Below the pieces are notes generated by a model. The model was not told the DNA's origin. It saw only the letters and a list, made by a program, of their open reading frames with translations, and searched no databases. The position numbers were made by a program, and so were the translations under genes. 64,000 nucleotides of DNA. It comes from Sesamia nonagrioides. Its lineage: Eukaryota > Arthropoda > Insecta > Lepidoptera > Noctuidae. Below, piece by piece: positions 20,525-32,500 of this stretch. Within the stretch, counting starts at the first letter, position 1. The number at the start of each line of letters is the position of its first letter. The DNA lies in the NCBI GenBank assembly GCA_017933935.1, contig JADWQK010002063.1, forward strand, positions 3,410,001-3,474,000, written 5' to 3'.

Positions 20525-21364
20525 ATGAACCCACAGGGGATAAAGGGACCTCCAGGGTCAGCTCCAGTAACAGCAGCGGATATAGCGATGGTTACGGTGC
20601 AGATGAGAGTTCCAGAATTTTGGAGAGAGCTACCGCGGTCGTGGTTTTGTCAGTTCGAGGCAATTATGGCACCGCAGAAGCAGGGCGACACGCAAAAGTA
20701 TGATATGGTGCTCGCAAAGTTACCTACAGACGTTTTACAGCAGGTAACCGACATCATCGAAGCTCCGCCGGAAACGGGCAAGTATGAAACGTTAAAAAAG
20801 CTTTTATTGTCCGTTTATGAGGAGAGTGTAGATAAACAATTCCAGAGATTAATGCACGAAACGGATCTGGGAACACAGAAACCGTCACAATTACTCAGGA
20901 AAATGTCAACATTAGCAAGAAACTGCGGTCTGACAGAGGAGCCACTTAAAAGGTTGTGGTTGGATAAGCTAACTCCAAATGTACGCGCACTGTTGGCGAT
21001 GGGTGAAGATGTAAAAATAGAAGATATGGCGAGGAAAGCAGATAGGATAGTAGAAACGTTGGGCAACGGCGAGGTCGCATCCATAATACCAAGTACGTCA
21101 TCAAGTGACAGGGTGGCCGACCCCTTAGAGGAGTTGGCAAAGGAAATGAAGGAACTACGTGGGGAAATAAATGAGATCAGGAGGCGAAATAGAAGCACGG
21201 GAGGTGGACAATGGCAGCAGCGTTCGAGACCTAAAAGCCGGACGCGGCGCACACCAGAGTCTCCCGACTGGCTATGCAGACATCATTACCGCTACAGAAA
21301 CAACGCGCGGACGTGCGAGTCACCGTGTACTTGGGCCAAGAAGGAGCAGAAGCCGGGAAACTAG
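20525..21364 (+). CDS. gypsy Gag
   Basis: ATG at 20525 (MNPQGIKGPPGSAP), 279 aa; the open frame further upstream lacks an ATG. It has a gypsy Gag capsid-like region (FWRELPRSWFCQFEAIM, KYDMVLAKLP, KPSQLLRKMSTLARNCGL) and a coiled segment near residues 195-230. It ends in the arthropod gypsy zinc-finger-like motif CRHHYRYRNNARTCESPC. It ends at TAG 21362-21364, immediately after a GGGAAAC slippery heptamer. It would form the virus-like particle in the cytoplasm. Confidence 0.9.
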   Translation: MNPQGIKGPPGSAPVTAADIAMVTVQMRVPEFWRELPRSWFCQFEAIMAPQKQGDTQKYDMVLAKLPTDVLQQVTDIIEAPPETGKYETLKKLLLSVYEESVDKQFQRLMHETDLGTQKPSQLLRKMSTLARNCGLTEEPLKRLWLDKLTPNVRALLAMGEDVKIEDMARKADRIVETLGNGEVASIIPSTSSSDRVADPLEELAKEMKELRGEINEIRRRNRSTGGGQWQQRSRPKSRTRRTPESPDWLCRHHYRYRNNARTCESPCTWAKKEQKPGN

Positions 21365-21413
21365 ACGCGGTGCAGTCAGCAACGGTGGACGATTGTGCCG
21401 CGGGAAACCACCG
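21355..21413 (+). promoter_or_regulatory. -1 ribosomal frameshift signal: GGGAAAC heptamer plus predicted pseudoknot
   Basis: GGGAAAC (21355-21361) is phased G GGA AAC in the Gag frame, the X XXY YYZ form, and the next codon is the Gag stop. Four bases later, 21366-21373 can pair with 21395-21402 (8 bp, two of them G-U). Its loop segment CGGTGG (21383-21388) can pair with CCACCG (21408-21413), which makes an H-type pseudoknot. A -1 shift enters the Pol frame at LDAVQS. Pairings were found by eye. Confidence 0.8.
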
Positions 21414-24400
21414 ACTTTGTGTGAAAGACTTCAAAACGGGAATTGTGTATCTTGTGGACACGGGTGCTAATGTGTCAGTGATACCTGTAAGTAAAGTGAA
21501 AACAAAGCAAAGGCAAGAGTGTACCTACAAACTTTACGCTGCAAATAACTCAGAAATTAAAACCTATGGTGTAGTGACTTTAGACTTAAACTTAGGTTTA
21601 CGTAGAAGTTATAAGTGGTCATTTATAGTATGCGATGTAAAGCAGCCAATTATAGGAGCAGATTTTTTGAAGGCACACCAATTAGTTGTAGACTTACATA
21701 ATAAGAGGTTGATTGACGGTCTCACCAAATTAAGTAAAGAAGCAACCGTAGTAAAATGTTCCGAATTATCTATATCTAGCATACAGCAAGATAACCCTTA
21801 CAAGGATTTGCTCAAAGAATTTACAGAAATAACTAAGCCAGTTTCGTACGTAGAACCACCTAGTCATAATACTTATCACCATATAGAGACTACAGGCCCA
21901 CCCGTATTTACCCGCGCTAGGCCGTTGCCACCACATAGATACAAAATAGTTCAGGAGGAATTTAGGTTAATGCAAAATTTAGGTATATGTAGGCCATCGA
22001 AGAGCCAATGGGCGAGCGCGCTGCACGTCGTGCCCAAGAAGGATGGCCAGATCAGACCCTGTGGCGACTATCGTGCACTCAATGCGATCACGAAGCCGGA
22101 CAGGTACCCGATCCCAAGACTACAGGACTTCACTTACGGACTAGCAGGTAAGAAAATATTTGCCCGTTTAGATATAAATAGAGCCTATCATAATATCTGC
22201 GTTGCGCCACAGGACGTAGAAAAAACAGCAATCATTACCCCTTTTGGACTGTTCGAATTTCCTAGGATGACGTTCGGTATGCGCAATGCAGCGCAAACAT
22301 TTCAGAGGTTTATGAACAATACAGTCTTACAGGGTTTAGAGTACTTAAATGGAGAACAGAAAGGAGACTGTTCGTACCTATTCTGTTACATAGATGATGT
22401 CATCATCGCAAGTACTAACGCAGAGTTGCTTCGTAAACACCTAAGACTCGTTTTTAGCAGATTCGAACAGTTCGGATTAACTATTAACCTGTCAAAATGT
22501 TGTTTTGGTAAGCGTCAGATAGAATTTTTAGGTTACAGCGTCAGCTCAGAAGGAATTAAGCCCTTGAAAGATAAGGTTGACGCCATACAAAGCTATCCGC
22601 GACCGGAAACCGTCGAACAGTTGCGACGATTCCTCGGAATGGTAAATTTTTATAGGCTACACATAAAACAAGCTGCGGAACATCAGTCCGAGTTAAATAA
22701 GTTTTTGCATGGGGCCAAGAAAAAGGATAAGTCTAAAATAACATGGGACGAAAAGGCCACGGCGGCGTTTGAGCAGTGTAAGGCAAGCCTACAAAGCGCC
22801 ATTACACTGGCATACCCGGAAGACAAAGGTAGGTTGTCCCTAATGTGTGACGCATCTAATACGTGCGTGGGGGCAGTGCTGCAACAGGGAGTCGCCGGAA
22901 GGACAAAGCCATTAGGTTATTTTTCAAAGAGACTATCACAAGCCCAGCAAAAATACAGCACCTACGACAGAGAGCTATTAGCAGTTTACTTAGCTATCGT
23001 ACATTTTAGAAACATGATTGAAGGTCGAGAAATTACTATTTTAACAGACCACAAACCACTAACGTATGCTTTTTCCAAAATAGGTACCGATCGAGAGACC
23101 CCACAGCGCACAAGGCAGTTATTGTATATCAGCGAATTTACGAGCGACATACAATACGTCAACGGTAACGAGAATCCGGTTGCTGACGCGCTATCACGGG
23201 TAGAAACCGTCGTATGCCAGACGCCTATAGACTTCGACGAAATCGCGCGGGCGCAGGAAACCGACGCTCAAATGTCGCGTATGTTAGCAGAACCACGAGG
23301 TAACATTGTATTAAAACAAATGCATTCACCGCTGTGTAACAATATGATTTATTGTGACGTTTCAGATAATCAGGTAAGACCATATCTCCCACAGCAATTT
23401 CGTAAATTAGCTTTTGATTCCATACATAACATAAGTCACCCCGGGATTAGGGCCTCACGTAAGATGGTAACAAAGCGTTTCTTTTGGCCAGAAATGAACA
23501 AAGACGTGACCAGATGGGCTAGGTCTTGCATTCATTGTCAAAGAGTAAAAGTACAGCGGCATACAGTTTCCAAATTAGGTAGTTTTCCGTTGACAGAGAG
23601 ATCCCACCACATAAACGTCGACATAGTCGGCCCTTTGGCAACGTCACAAGAAGGCTATCGGTATTGCGTTACTATGATAGACAGGTTCACGCGATGGCCC
23701 GAAGCAATTCCAGTTACAGATATTACCGCGGACACAGTTGCTAAAGCCATATACGAAGGGTGGATATGCAGGTTCGGGTGCCCTCTAACAATAACAAGTG
23801 ATCAGGGAAGGCAGTTTGAGAGCGAAGTTTTCAAAAGTTTGCTAAACAGTTTAGGTATAAAAAAGACCCGTACGACAGCATACCACCCACAGGCGAATGG
23901 GATGGTCGAGAGGATGCATCGTTCACTTAAGGTTGCAATTAAGGCTAGGCTACAAGATAATAGCTCATGGGTCGATGAATTACCAACGGTATTGTTGGGA
24001 CTTCGTGCGGCTTGCAAAAGTGACGAAACCGTGAGTTCTGCAGAATTAGTATTAGGACAAACATTACGATTACCCGGCGATTTTTATTGCGAAACCGAAA
24101 AGGCCAAAGTAGATCACTTACCTACGTTTGTAAGCAGACTTCGAAACGTCATAAAAAGTATGCGGCCTCAGTCAAGGGAAAACAGCGATTCGCGAAAAAT
24201 ATTCATTCACAAAGACTTGAATACGTGTTCTCATGTTTTCGTAAGAAACGATATGGTAAAAAGCCCATTAACCCCATCATATAGCGGCCCTTATGAGGTA
24301 ATCAGTAGAGATGAGAAAACATTTTACATACAAATGGGTGATCGCCAATCAACTGTTTCCATAGACAGATTAAAGCCAGCGTACATTTTAAGGGAAGAAA

Positions 24401-24543
24401 TGCCATCAGAAAATAGTAGTACTAATAATAATCAGTGTGAATCAGATATAGAACCAAGTGGGCAAGAAACGCTTCCGCCTATGCCTAAAACCACACGCTG
24501 TGGTCGAGTGATTAGGCAACCGGTGCGATTTTTGCTCACTTGA
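21362..24543 (+). CDS. gypsy Pol (protease, RT, RNase H, integrase)
   Basis: Made by -1 frameshift from Gag. The frame also contains an ATG at 21274 and is open from there for 1089 codons. Using that numbering: protease LVDTGANVSVIP near 62; RT with FPRMTFGMRNA and YIDDVIIAS near 372; RNase H LMCDAS near 523 and LTDHKPL; integrase HHCC zinc finger (HNISHPGIR...CIHCQRV) near 718-760; and the DDE triad in VDIVGP, TSDQGRQF and NGMVERMHRS near 783, 843 and 879. A chromo-less C-terminal GPYEVISRD/SIDRLKPAY module follows. All catalytic residues are present. No envelope frame follows. Confidence 0.93.
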
Positions 24544-24757
24544 CAAATTATTTTAAGTATGTAGAACGTTGTTAAGTTTTAAGGTGTTAGAAAATAAGGT
24601 GTGTACGAGTTATATTTAGAAGCAAAACAATAGGCAGCATTCGACTGTTGGAATGCTGACTAGTACAGAATGTTATGGTAAGCAACATTGTGATTAAGAC
24701 ATACCATGTAACTATATATTAGAATAGAATAGAGAGAAATTTTTTTGTAAAAAATTT

Positions 24758-24770
24758 GAGAAAGTGGGGG
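24758..24770 (+). promoter_or_regulatory. gypsy polypurine tract
   Basis: GAGAAAGTGGGGG lies five bases before the 3' LTR, the expected site for plus-strand priming. Confidence 0.75.
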
Positions 24771-24775
24771 TGTGA

Positions 24776-24999
24776 TGTAGCGGCTTGGTAACCGCAATGT
24801 GCTGAGTCGCATCTTTAGCGAAATAAGGGGACGCGAGCGTACGGCTCGCCAGTCGCTTACAATACACCGCCCTGCCTCTACATGTACACAGTATATAGCT
24901 ATTATAGTAAAATATTGTGGAACCAGAATTATAAGCATTTATTATAGTAAAGTCACATTTTATTTAATAACCCCAAGTAAATGAAGAACACGCTCAACA
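24776..24999 (+). repeat. gypsy 3' LTR
   Basis: 224 bp, matches the 5' LTR; followed by the AAGC duplication 25000-25003. Confidence 0.95.
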
Positions 25000-26015
25000 A
25001 AGCCAAGCGGCACTCTACAGGAAACCGCGGGTCAGTGTCACCCTGTCACCCTTCCACGACCCATCACCTTGGACGGCAAGCCGATCCCTTGGGAGAAGCA
25101 AGCCAAGTACCTAGGTGTGAATCTCGATCAAAATCTCAATTTCTCAGAGCACATTGAGACAATCCGCGCTCGCGCCGCCTTCGCTCTAGGTCGACTCCAC
25201 CCCGTCCTCAACCCGCGCATACGCCCGATTATGACCTACACTTGTCCAGTTTTCGCACATGCCAAGCCACGTCATATCCATAGAATGCAAGTAGTCCAAA
25301 ACCGATTCCTCCGTAAAGCCACAAACGCCCCTTGGTTCGTTCGAAATGAGATCCTCCATCTTGATCTCAAAATCCCTACCATCCAGCAGTTCATGAAACG
25401 CCTTTCCAAGCGTTTCTTTGACACTGCTGCCAAGCACCGCAATCCTCTTATAGCAGCGGCTGCCAACTACACTCCTTCCACCATCTCCCGACTTCGCCGC
25501 CCTCGGCATACCCTCACTGACCCCGATGACCTCATTACCCTCCTCCAAGAGGTCAATAGGGCCACCAGCACATTACACAAAAACAGACCGACCTACCCAC
25601 CTCGCCGCCGTGGTCCATTGCGACGCGCTCCACGTAGTAATCCCCTCCGCCGTCCCTTGTCCGATGAAGGCCAGCCCGCGCCGCAGCTGAGCCAGTAATA
25701 TCATAATGTCCCAACAATGACCTCTGAGTTTGTTTCGGCGTTTCTTCTCAGAGCTAGTACTAGGAAACGTCGTGGTCATCAAACCATTAAGAATACATTC
25801 GATCCAGCCGTCCCTTGCTGTCCTCTCTAGCGACGCCCTAAGCCGAGGTTCGTACCCCACAGGGAGTGCCCTTAGTGCGTAGTCGCCCAATTTTAATTTA
25901 TTTTTAAGTGCCCCTGGCTGTAGGCTTTAATTTTAATTAAGGCATCCACAGGAAAGTCCGGTTAAGTAGTTACGGCCTCTAAGGGTCACCCACGAGATGC
26001 CATATAAAAAAAAAA
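25000..26015 (+). pseudogene. Jockey-like LINE, 3' part with 3' UTR and poly(A)
   Basis: Continues the fragment at 20004-20139: KSQAALYRKPRVSV, then a one-base frameshift near 25055, then LDGKPIPWEKQAKYLGVNLD and a C-terminal region open to TAA at 25696-25698. The motif WEKQAKYLGV is the post-RT thumb shared by Jockey and related LINEs. The 3' UTR (25699-26005) is unremarkable and the poly(A) is 26006-26015. The element is 5'-truncated near the RT catalytic box. Confidence 0.82.
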
Positions 26016-26147
26016 GTGATTACTTGCTCAGTGGTCCATACAAACCATTGACAATCACAATGTGTCAATTTTGCTTTGTCTATCTTGGCCACGTTGCAGT
26101 CTGTGGACTGTGGTTGACATTAAATTTGACTTTCATATGACAAGGTA

Positions 26148-26283
26148 CAGACGACAGCACATCTAGTTAGTGCAATATGTCAAATTGCTTTTTCAAATTT
26201 TCAACTTTATGCATAAATAGTTAAGGCTCAAGGTTGATTGGAAATATCTGACAGTTTCGCTTAGCTTGACCTGCTGTCGTCTG
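26148..26283. mobile_element. MITE, CAGACGACAG family, copy 1
   Basis: 136 bp with ends CAGACGACAGCACATCTAG and TAGCTTGACCTGCTGTCG...CTG, which are inverted repeats. A second copy is at 53323-53458. It sits about 220 bp upstream of the thioredoxin-like gene's ATG. Confidence 0.7.
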
Positions 26284-26504
26284 GTAAGGTACCCAACACA
26301 GAGCAACAATATTACAATACCTCTTGTTTGAAGGTAAAGAAAGGTATCTCTCTCTATCTAGTTCACAGGTGTGAGGTGAAGGACTTTCGTGATGGACTGA
26401 ATTTATTGCCTTTATTTACTGGTTAAGTTGATTTATTCATATTTGTAAGAAGTGGTGTATATATTTAGCGATATTTACACCAGGCAGGACTAACAATTAA
26501 CAAG

Positions 26505-29500
26505 ATGCAGCTCAAAGTGTGTTTCACAGTTTTACTTCTTTCATTGATAAACTCAAGCAGCGAAACTTTGCAAAGTGTCAGCGATGATGATCTCCTTGAA
26601 TTAATTAGGGAGAAAGAGAAGCTTATTGTCTTATTTAGTAAGTACTTATTTCAGATTATGTAGATATCTATAAGTGGAATGGCCACTGTAAAAACTTTAC
26701 GGAATCGGGAAGATTTCCTAGCCGGTATTTTACGAGAAACTGTTTTGTAGGTTTCCTTTGTAAGTCTGCGCCGTTACTTATCTAGTAGTTGAGTATACCT
26801 GAAGTGAGTGACCAAGATAATGATGCCCAAAAGGCCTACCTATATTTCCTCACTCAATACTCAAGCATTTCTTTATACTTGGTTCAACCAATGCCTTTCA
26901 ATGAATTTTAAGTAATACTTGAGTTGGCACTGATGTTTCAGTGAAAAAGTACCTACTGATTTAAATTTCAGTTAATCAGGTCCATCTAACAGACAACTGT
27001 TGAATGGGCCTGAATAAATAGAGAAGAAGAGTGAGCTGTATGAAATAATAATATCTATAAGGATTTTTTTAGACACAACCTAGTAAAGAGTTTTTGTCTA
27101 ATTGGCCCATACATATATATTTTTTTTTCTATTTAACTTGAGTTAAAAACTACTAACTGACCTAAGACGCCACACTCAGTTGGTTTATTAGGAATATTTT
27201 TAAATTTCGCTTATGTATCGCGTCCGACTCTCGCGTCATAAAAGGTACCTCGTGATGCAGTGAAGAGTGATAGTGCGGGTTGAGATATCAACCTAACAAT
27301 TGCCTGGGTTAAAGCTTGATTTATTATAAAATTGTCCATTTACTTTCAAATATGAACCTAGATGACAACCAGATAAGAGAATATTTGACTACTGAGGATT
27401 AAGTAAAAACCACTGAAAATATTGAAGCATTAGCTATAAAAAAGGCAAATGAAACTTGTGTATCTTTTGCCTGATAATTTTTGTTGGCATATTCTGTCTA
27501 TTATTGGGTCAAGTGTACATACAATAACTGCTTTGCTTATTGATCTCCAAACTGCTATAATAGTGATTGAAAAATATAGTCTGGTTTTAGTTTACACTGA
27601 AGCCAATTTTTTTTTTTACTTATTGTAGATACTAAATCAGAAGCTACACAGTGATTTTGTCATTGTTATTATTAAGATTTAAAAAGCTGTCCAAACAAGG
27701 GATGTATTAAATTTAAGGTTGATTTTAAGACTGAATTATAATTTTAAGGAAAATGTGCCATTGAAGTTTAAAGAAAAGAGAGTTTAATTTGTTCTTCTTC
27801 TTCTTCCTCAGCCTATAGATGTCCACTGCTGGACAAAGGCCTCCCCCAAGGCTTTCCACGATGACCGGTCTTGTGCTGCCCGCATCCGTCGGCTTCCCGC
27901 GACCTTCACCAGGTCATCGGTCCACCTTGTTGGGGGTCTCCCTACGCTGCGTCTTCCAGTACGTGGCCGCCACTCCAGAACCTTGCTGCCCCATCGGCCA
28001 TCGGTTCTACGCGCAATGTGCCCTGCCCACTGCCACTTAAGTTTAGCGACTCGCAGAGCTATGTTGGTGACTTTGGTTCTTCTGCGGATCTCCTCATTTC
28101 TGATTCGATCACGCAGAGAAACTCCTAGCATAGCTCTTTCCATTGCCCTTTGTGTGACTCTGAGCCTTCGTATGAGGCCCATTGTGAGCGACCATGTTTC
28201 AGTTCCGTAAGTCATCACTGGCAGCACACACTGGTCAAAGACTTTAGTCTTGAGACACTGTGGTATGTTGGACGACGAGAAGATGTAGCGTAGCTTCCCG
28301 AACGCTGCCCAACCGAGCTGGATTCGCCGAGACACCTCTTTCTCGAAGTTGGACCTACCTAGTTGGACTTTCTGTCCCAGGTATATATACTCGTCAACAA
28401 CTTCGAGTGCAGAGCAACCAGCTACAATTGGAGTGGGTGCGACATGAGAGTTCGACATGATCTTCGTCTTATCCATGTTCATTTTTAGACCCACTTGTTG
28501 GGAGGCTCTGCTGAGGTCATTGAGCATTTTGCCCAAGTCTTCCAGGGTCTCAGCCATGACCACGATATCATCTGCGAAACGGAGATTATTGATGTACTCG
28601 CCGTTGATGTTGATGCCAAGTCCTTTCCAGTCCAGGAGCTTGAAGACATCTTCCAACGCAGCAGTGAACAATTTAGGAGATATGACATCTCCTTGTCTCA
28701 CTCCACGCTGCAGTTGGATCGGTTTTGAGTCCTGATCCTGGAGACGGACTGGCATGGTGGCGTTTTTGTACAAACACTTTATCACCTCAATGTATCGATG
28801 GTCAATTTGGCACCGCTGGAGAGACTGTAGCACCGCCCAAGTCTCAATCGAATCGAAGGCCTTCTCATAGTCCACAAACGCCAAGCATAGTGGTTTGTTA
28901 TACTCCTCGGACTTCTGTGTAACTTGCCGCAGCGTATGAATGTGGTCTATGGTGCTAAAGCCTTTTCGGAAGCCTGCTTGTTCGGGAGGCTGGAAGTCGT
29001 CGCACCTGCGAGCGAGACGATTCGTGATGACCCTAGAAAACAGCTTGTAGACATGGCTCAGGAGGGATATCGGTCTGTAGTTTTTCAGGAGGGTATTGTC
29101 ACCTTTTTTGAAAAACAAAACCACCACGCTCTTGTGCCACGCCTTAGGCGTTTCGCCTTTAAGAATGACGGAATTAAATAGCTTCTGAAGCGCTTTAAGA
29201 ACCGGTTTGCCACCCGCTTTCAGAAGCTCAGCCGTAATTCCATCATCTCCAGCCGCCTTATCGTTTAATTTGTTATTTTGATAAATTTAATTTAAATTAT
29301 AATAAACCAATCTTTAAAAAAATCTTTTATGAATAATGAAGTAGTCTCCCAGGCAATCATTAGTATTAAGTAGTAAAAAATAAGGTTAGTACACTAGGGT
29401 TAAACTTGTGAAACAAAATTGAGCAACCTTAATGTCATTTTATTTTCCAGGCAAACCCAACTGTGAAAAATGTGATGAGTTTGAAACTCACTTAGAAAGT

Positions 29501-32500
29501 CTACAGGATGATTTTAAGAAGCATATGAGCGCTGTGTGTGTCAAGACAGTGAATAGTCACCTGAGCAGGTTATATAATCCGGCCAAGGATCCAGCACTTG
29601 TGTTCTTTAGACACGGCGTTCCTTTACTGTTCAGTGGTAAGAAACTGTTTTGTACATTGTACATTTCATGAGCTGATGGATGCTAGTAATGGCAGCAAAC
29701 ATGTAGAGTAGGTAATCTTTGTGCGCTATAGTCGCACGCGGTTTTTTGGGGGGGAAGCCTCCTCCTCCTGCCCCCACCTGGGTACGCCCATGATGATAGT
29801 TATTATAAATTACTATACCTACAGCATATACTATTCTTGCTATTCCTTGCCATAATCGCCTAAGTGTTTGCCGCACACAAGCCACTCGCCACAGCTACAA
29901 ACGAGGCCACGAGAATCTAGAAGCAGCTACAGAGATAGCAGCCATTTGCGGCCGAAGTTGACACTTGCGTTTGCTAGCTGCTACTTTTTTTTAACCAATG
30001 CATGCAGTATGATAAATTGCAGCACGGGATTGAATCTCTGCTATAAATAATTTCTATATCCATATTTATTTAAATGGACAACAAACTATGTGCGTGCGTC
30101 TTCGACATTAACAATTTTATTGAGGTATAAGGGAGAGAGGGGTGGGAAATCGCCGGTGCGGGCCACAAGAAGCCAGCAGCGACAATAGTAGCGTGTGGCG
30201 GCTACCGGCGATAACGTCTGCGGCGAGTCCATATAAAATGTATTAAAACTGCCGGAAATATGCCATAGGAAACGTGTGGCGGTGTTTTGTGGTTGCCGGT
30301 GACTCATGTGCGGGAGCCCTAGTTCTTGATACTTGATTGGGAACTGGTTCTGATTAATTCATACAAATAAACCTATAAAAATCGGAGTCTTCCTATTGTC
30401 ATGGCTGTACCTTCAGTTGCTCAGGCTGGCATTGTCATCCTTCAGTCAGACCTGCACTCTAATTGAGTAACACATTATTATCAATCTGATTCATTTGAAG
30501 GATATTTCTGATCCATTGCTTCATATGTCTGAAAAATTTGTATGCTCAACAACTTCACAATGCAATGAATGTTGCTAAACTACCCAACATGCAACTATAG
30601 ATTAATTAAATAAATAAAACAAATAAATAAATATATACGGACAAATCACACAGATTGAGCTAGCCCCAAAGTAAGTTCGAGACTTGTGTTATGGGATACT
30701 AACTCAACGATACTATATTTATAATAGATACATATATAGATAAACATCCAAGACCCAGGCCAATTAGGAAAAGATCGTTTCCCATCATGACCTGGCCGAG
30801 GATCGAACCCGGGGCCTCCACGTCGCAGGCAGGCGTGTTGACCGCTGCGCCACGGAGACCGACAAATTATTACTTACTTTTAGGGGAACCTGATGAGAAT
30901 GAAATATATGGGTTCTTTGAGAAGAACCAAGCTCCTGCGGTGAAAGAGCTCACAGATAAAATATTCGAACACATCACTCAGGCTGCCACAGGAGCTACCA
31001 CTGGTGATTGGTTTGTCATGTTGTAAGTACATTATTGTTCTACTTACTATGCCTATTAATTATTTATTAACAAATCAAACTGAATGTAAACATCAAAATG
31101 TTTAAAACATAAATTGGGCTTTTTAAAGTTTTAGCATAAGAAACTTCGCAATAACTAAAATTTCATGTTTCAACCCACCCTGTAGCATGACGTCACTTGC
31201 CCTGTATTATCATATTATTTTATTTGCTCTATTCCTCCTGTAGACTCTCTAAAGAATTTGACTAAGTATAAGCAATTTTTTTTTTTTTTTGCGCTTTGTA
31301 TACATATTATGGGTTTCTATTTAACTAATGCAAAGGAAAACTATAAGGTCTAATTAGAAGTCTGAAGTGGGCCGGGCACATTGCCCGTAGGACCGATGCC
31401 CGATGGGGCCGACGGGTTTTCGAGTGGCGACCACGCTCCGAAAGAGGCAGCGTGAGTAGGCCCCCGACAAGGTGGACCGACGACCTGGTGAAGGTCGCGG
31501 GAAACCGCTGGATGCGGGAGGCGCAGGACCGGTCGCCGTGGAGAACCTTGGGGGAGGCCTATGTCCAGCAGTGGACGTCTTTCGGCTGAAATGAAGATGA
31601 TGATGAGAAGTCTGAATTTGATATATTTTTTAAATATAATTTCCATTTTCCAGCTACGGAGCCTCCTGTGTGGATTGTCAGAGGCTACATGCAGTGTGGG
31701 AGAGTGTAGGCGCCACATTGAAGGGACGCATCAACGTGGCCCGAATGGACGCTAACCAACAGGGATTAAACACAGCCAAGAGATTCAAGGTCAACAAACT
31801 GCCAACATTCCTCTTGTAAGTATTAAATTTTAATCCTAATTAATGCATAAAAAATGTAGTTAAAATTATACTGATTTTCTATAATAGTTGCAAGATTATG
31901 CATTTTCGGACGATCGCGCGAGTGCAACGCAACAAAGGATATTTGTCCATACTGTGATAATAGGCGAGGAGTTGGTATTCAATTTATAGTTATTTACACT
32001 ACAGTAGTATTGCTTACATATTTAAACAAGTGTTAAATTATTCAAATAATTACACAATTAGATAGGTACAATTGTTATGTAAAATTTACTATTCGTTATG
32101 TACAATTGATATGTCGTAAGTGTATTTATTAGTGTAGGTATTTAGTGCATAAACAACATTATTTTTGTTTATGCGAAACCTGAATATAAGTACTTAGTTT
32201 GTTCAGAATAAGCAACTGAATTGATTCCAATCATTTTTACACCATGTTATATTTTTTCCCAAATACATTTAGAAATTGTTGCAGTGTGGTTACCGAGCCC
32301 AGCTTACGATAGATCATAGTATTTGCACGCGCGCAACAGCTGAGTGTATAAGTCGTGGTGGCCTAGTGATTCAAACACCAGCCTCAAGTATGAGTGCGCG
32401 GGTTCGATTCCAGGTCAGGCAAGTACCAATGTAACTTTTCTAAAGTTATATGTACTTTCTAAGTATATCTTGGACACCAATGACTGATGGTGAAGGAAAA

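Larger units (their letters stand above)
20144..24999 (+). mobile_element. Intact Ty3/gypsy LTR retrotransposon
   Basis: 4856 bp with two 224-bp LTRs (20144-20367, 24776-24999) that look identical base for base. They start TGTAGCGG and end CTCAACA, inside AAGC duplications. Gag and Pol frames are open, with primer-binding site and purine tract in place; there is no env. Everything needed for retrotransposition appears present, so this is the most likely active element in the window. Confidence 0.95.
26638..29450 (+). other. Intron 1 of the thioredoxin-like gene
   Basis: GTAAGT donor at 26638, TTTTCCAG acceptor ending at 29450. Apart from the RTE insertion (27794-29263) it is AT-rich and I see no other gene. 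Confidence 0.8.

Noticed and set aside
29432..29671. Stand-alone 79-aa protein
   Set aside because: It is exon 2 of the thioredoxin-like gene read through into the introns on both sides.
30784..30860. tRNA gene on the minus strand
   Set aside because: A and B boxes are present, but no acceptor stem closes and an unrelated body with an AT-rich tail follows; it is a SINE head.
32350..32430. tRNA gene on the plus strand
   Set aside because: Same reasoning: SINE head with flanking AGCTGA and an (ATG)n tail.
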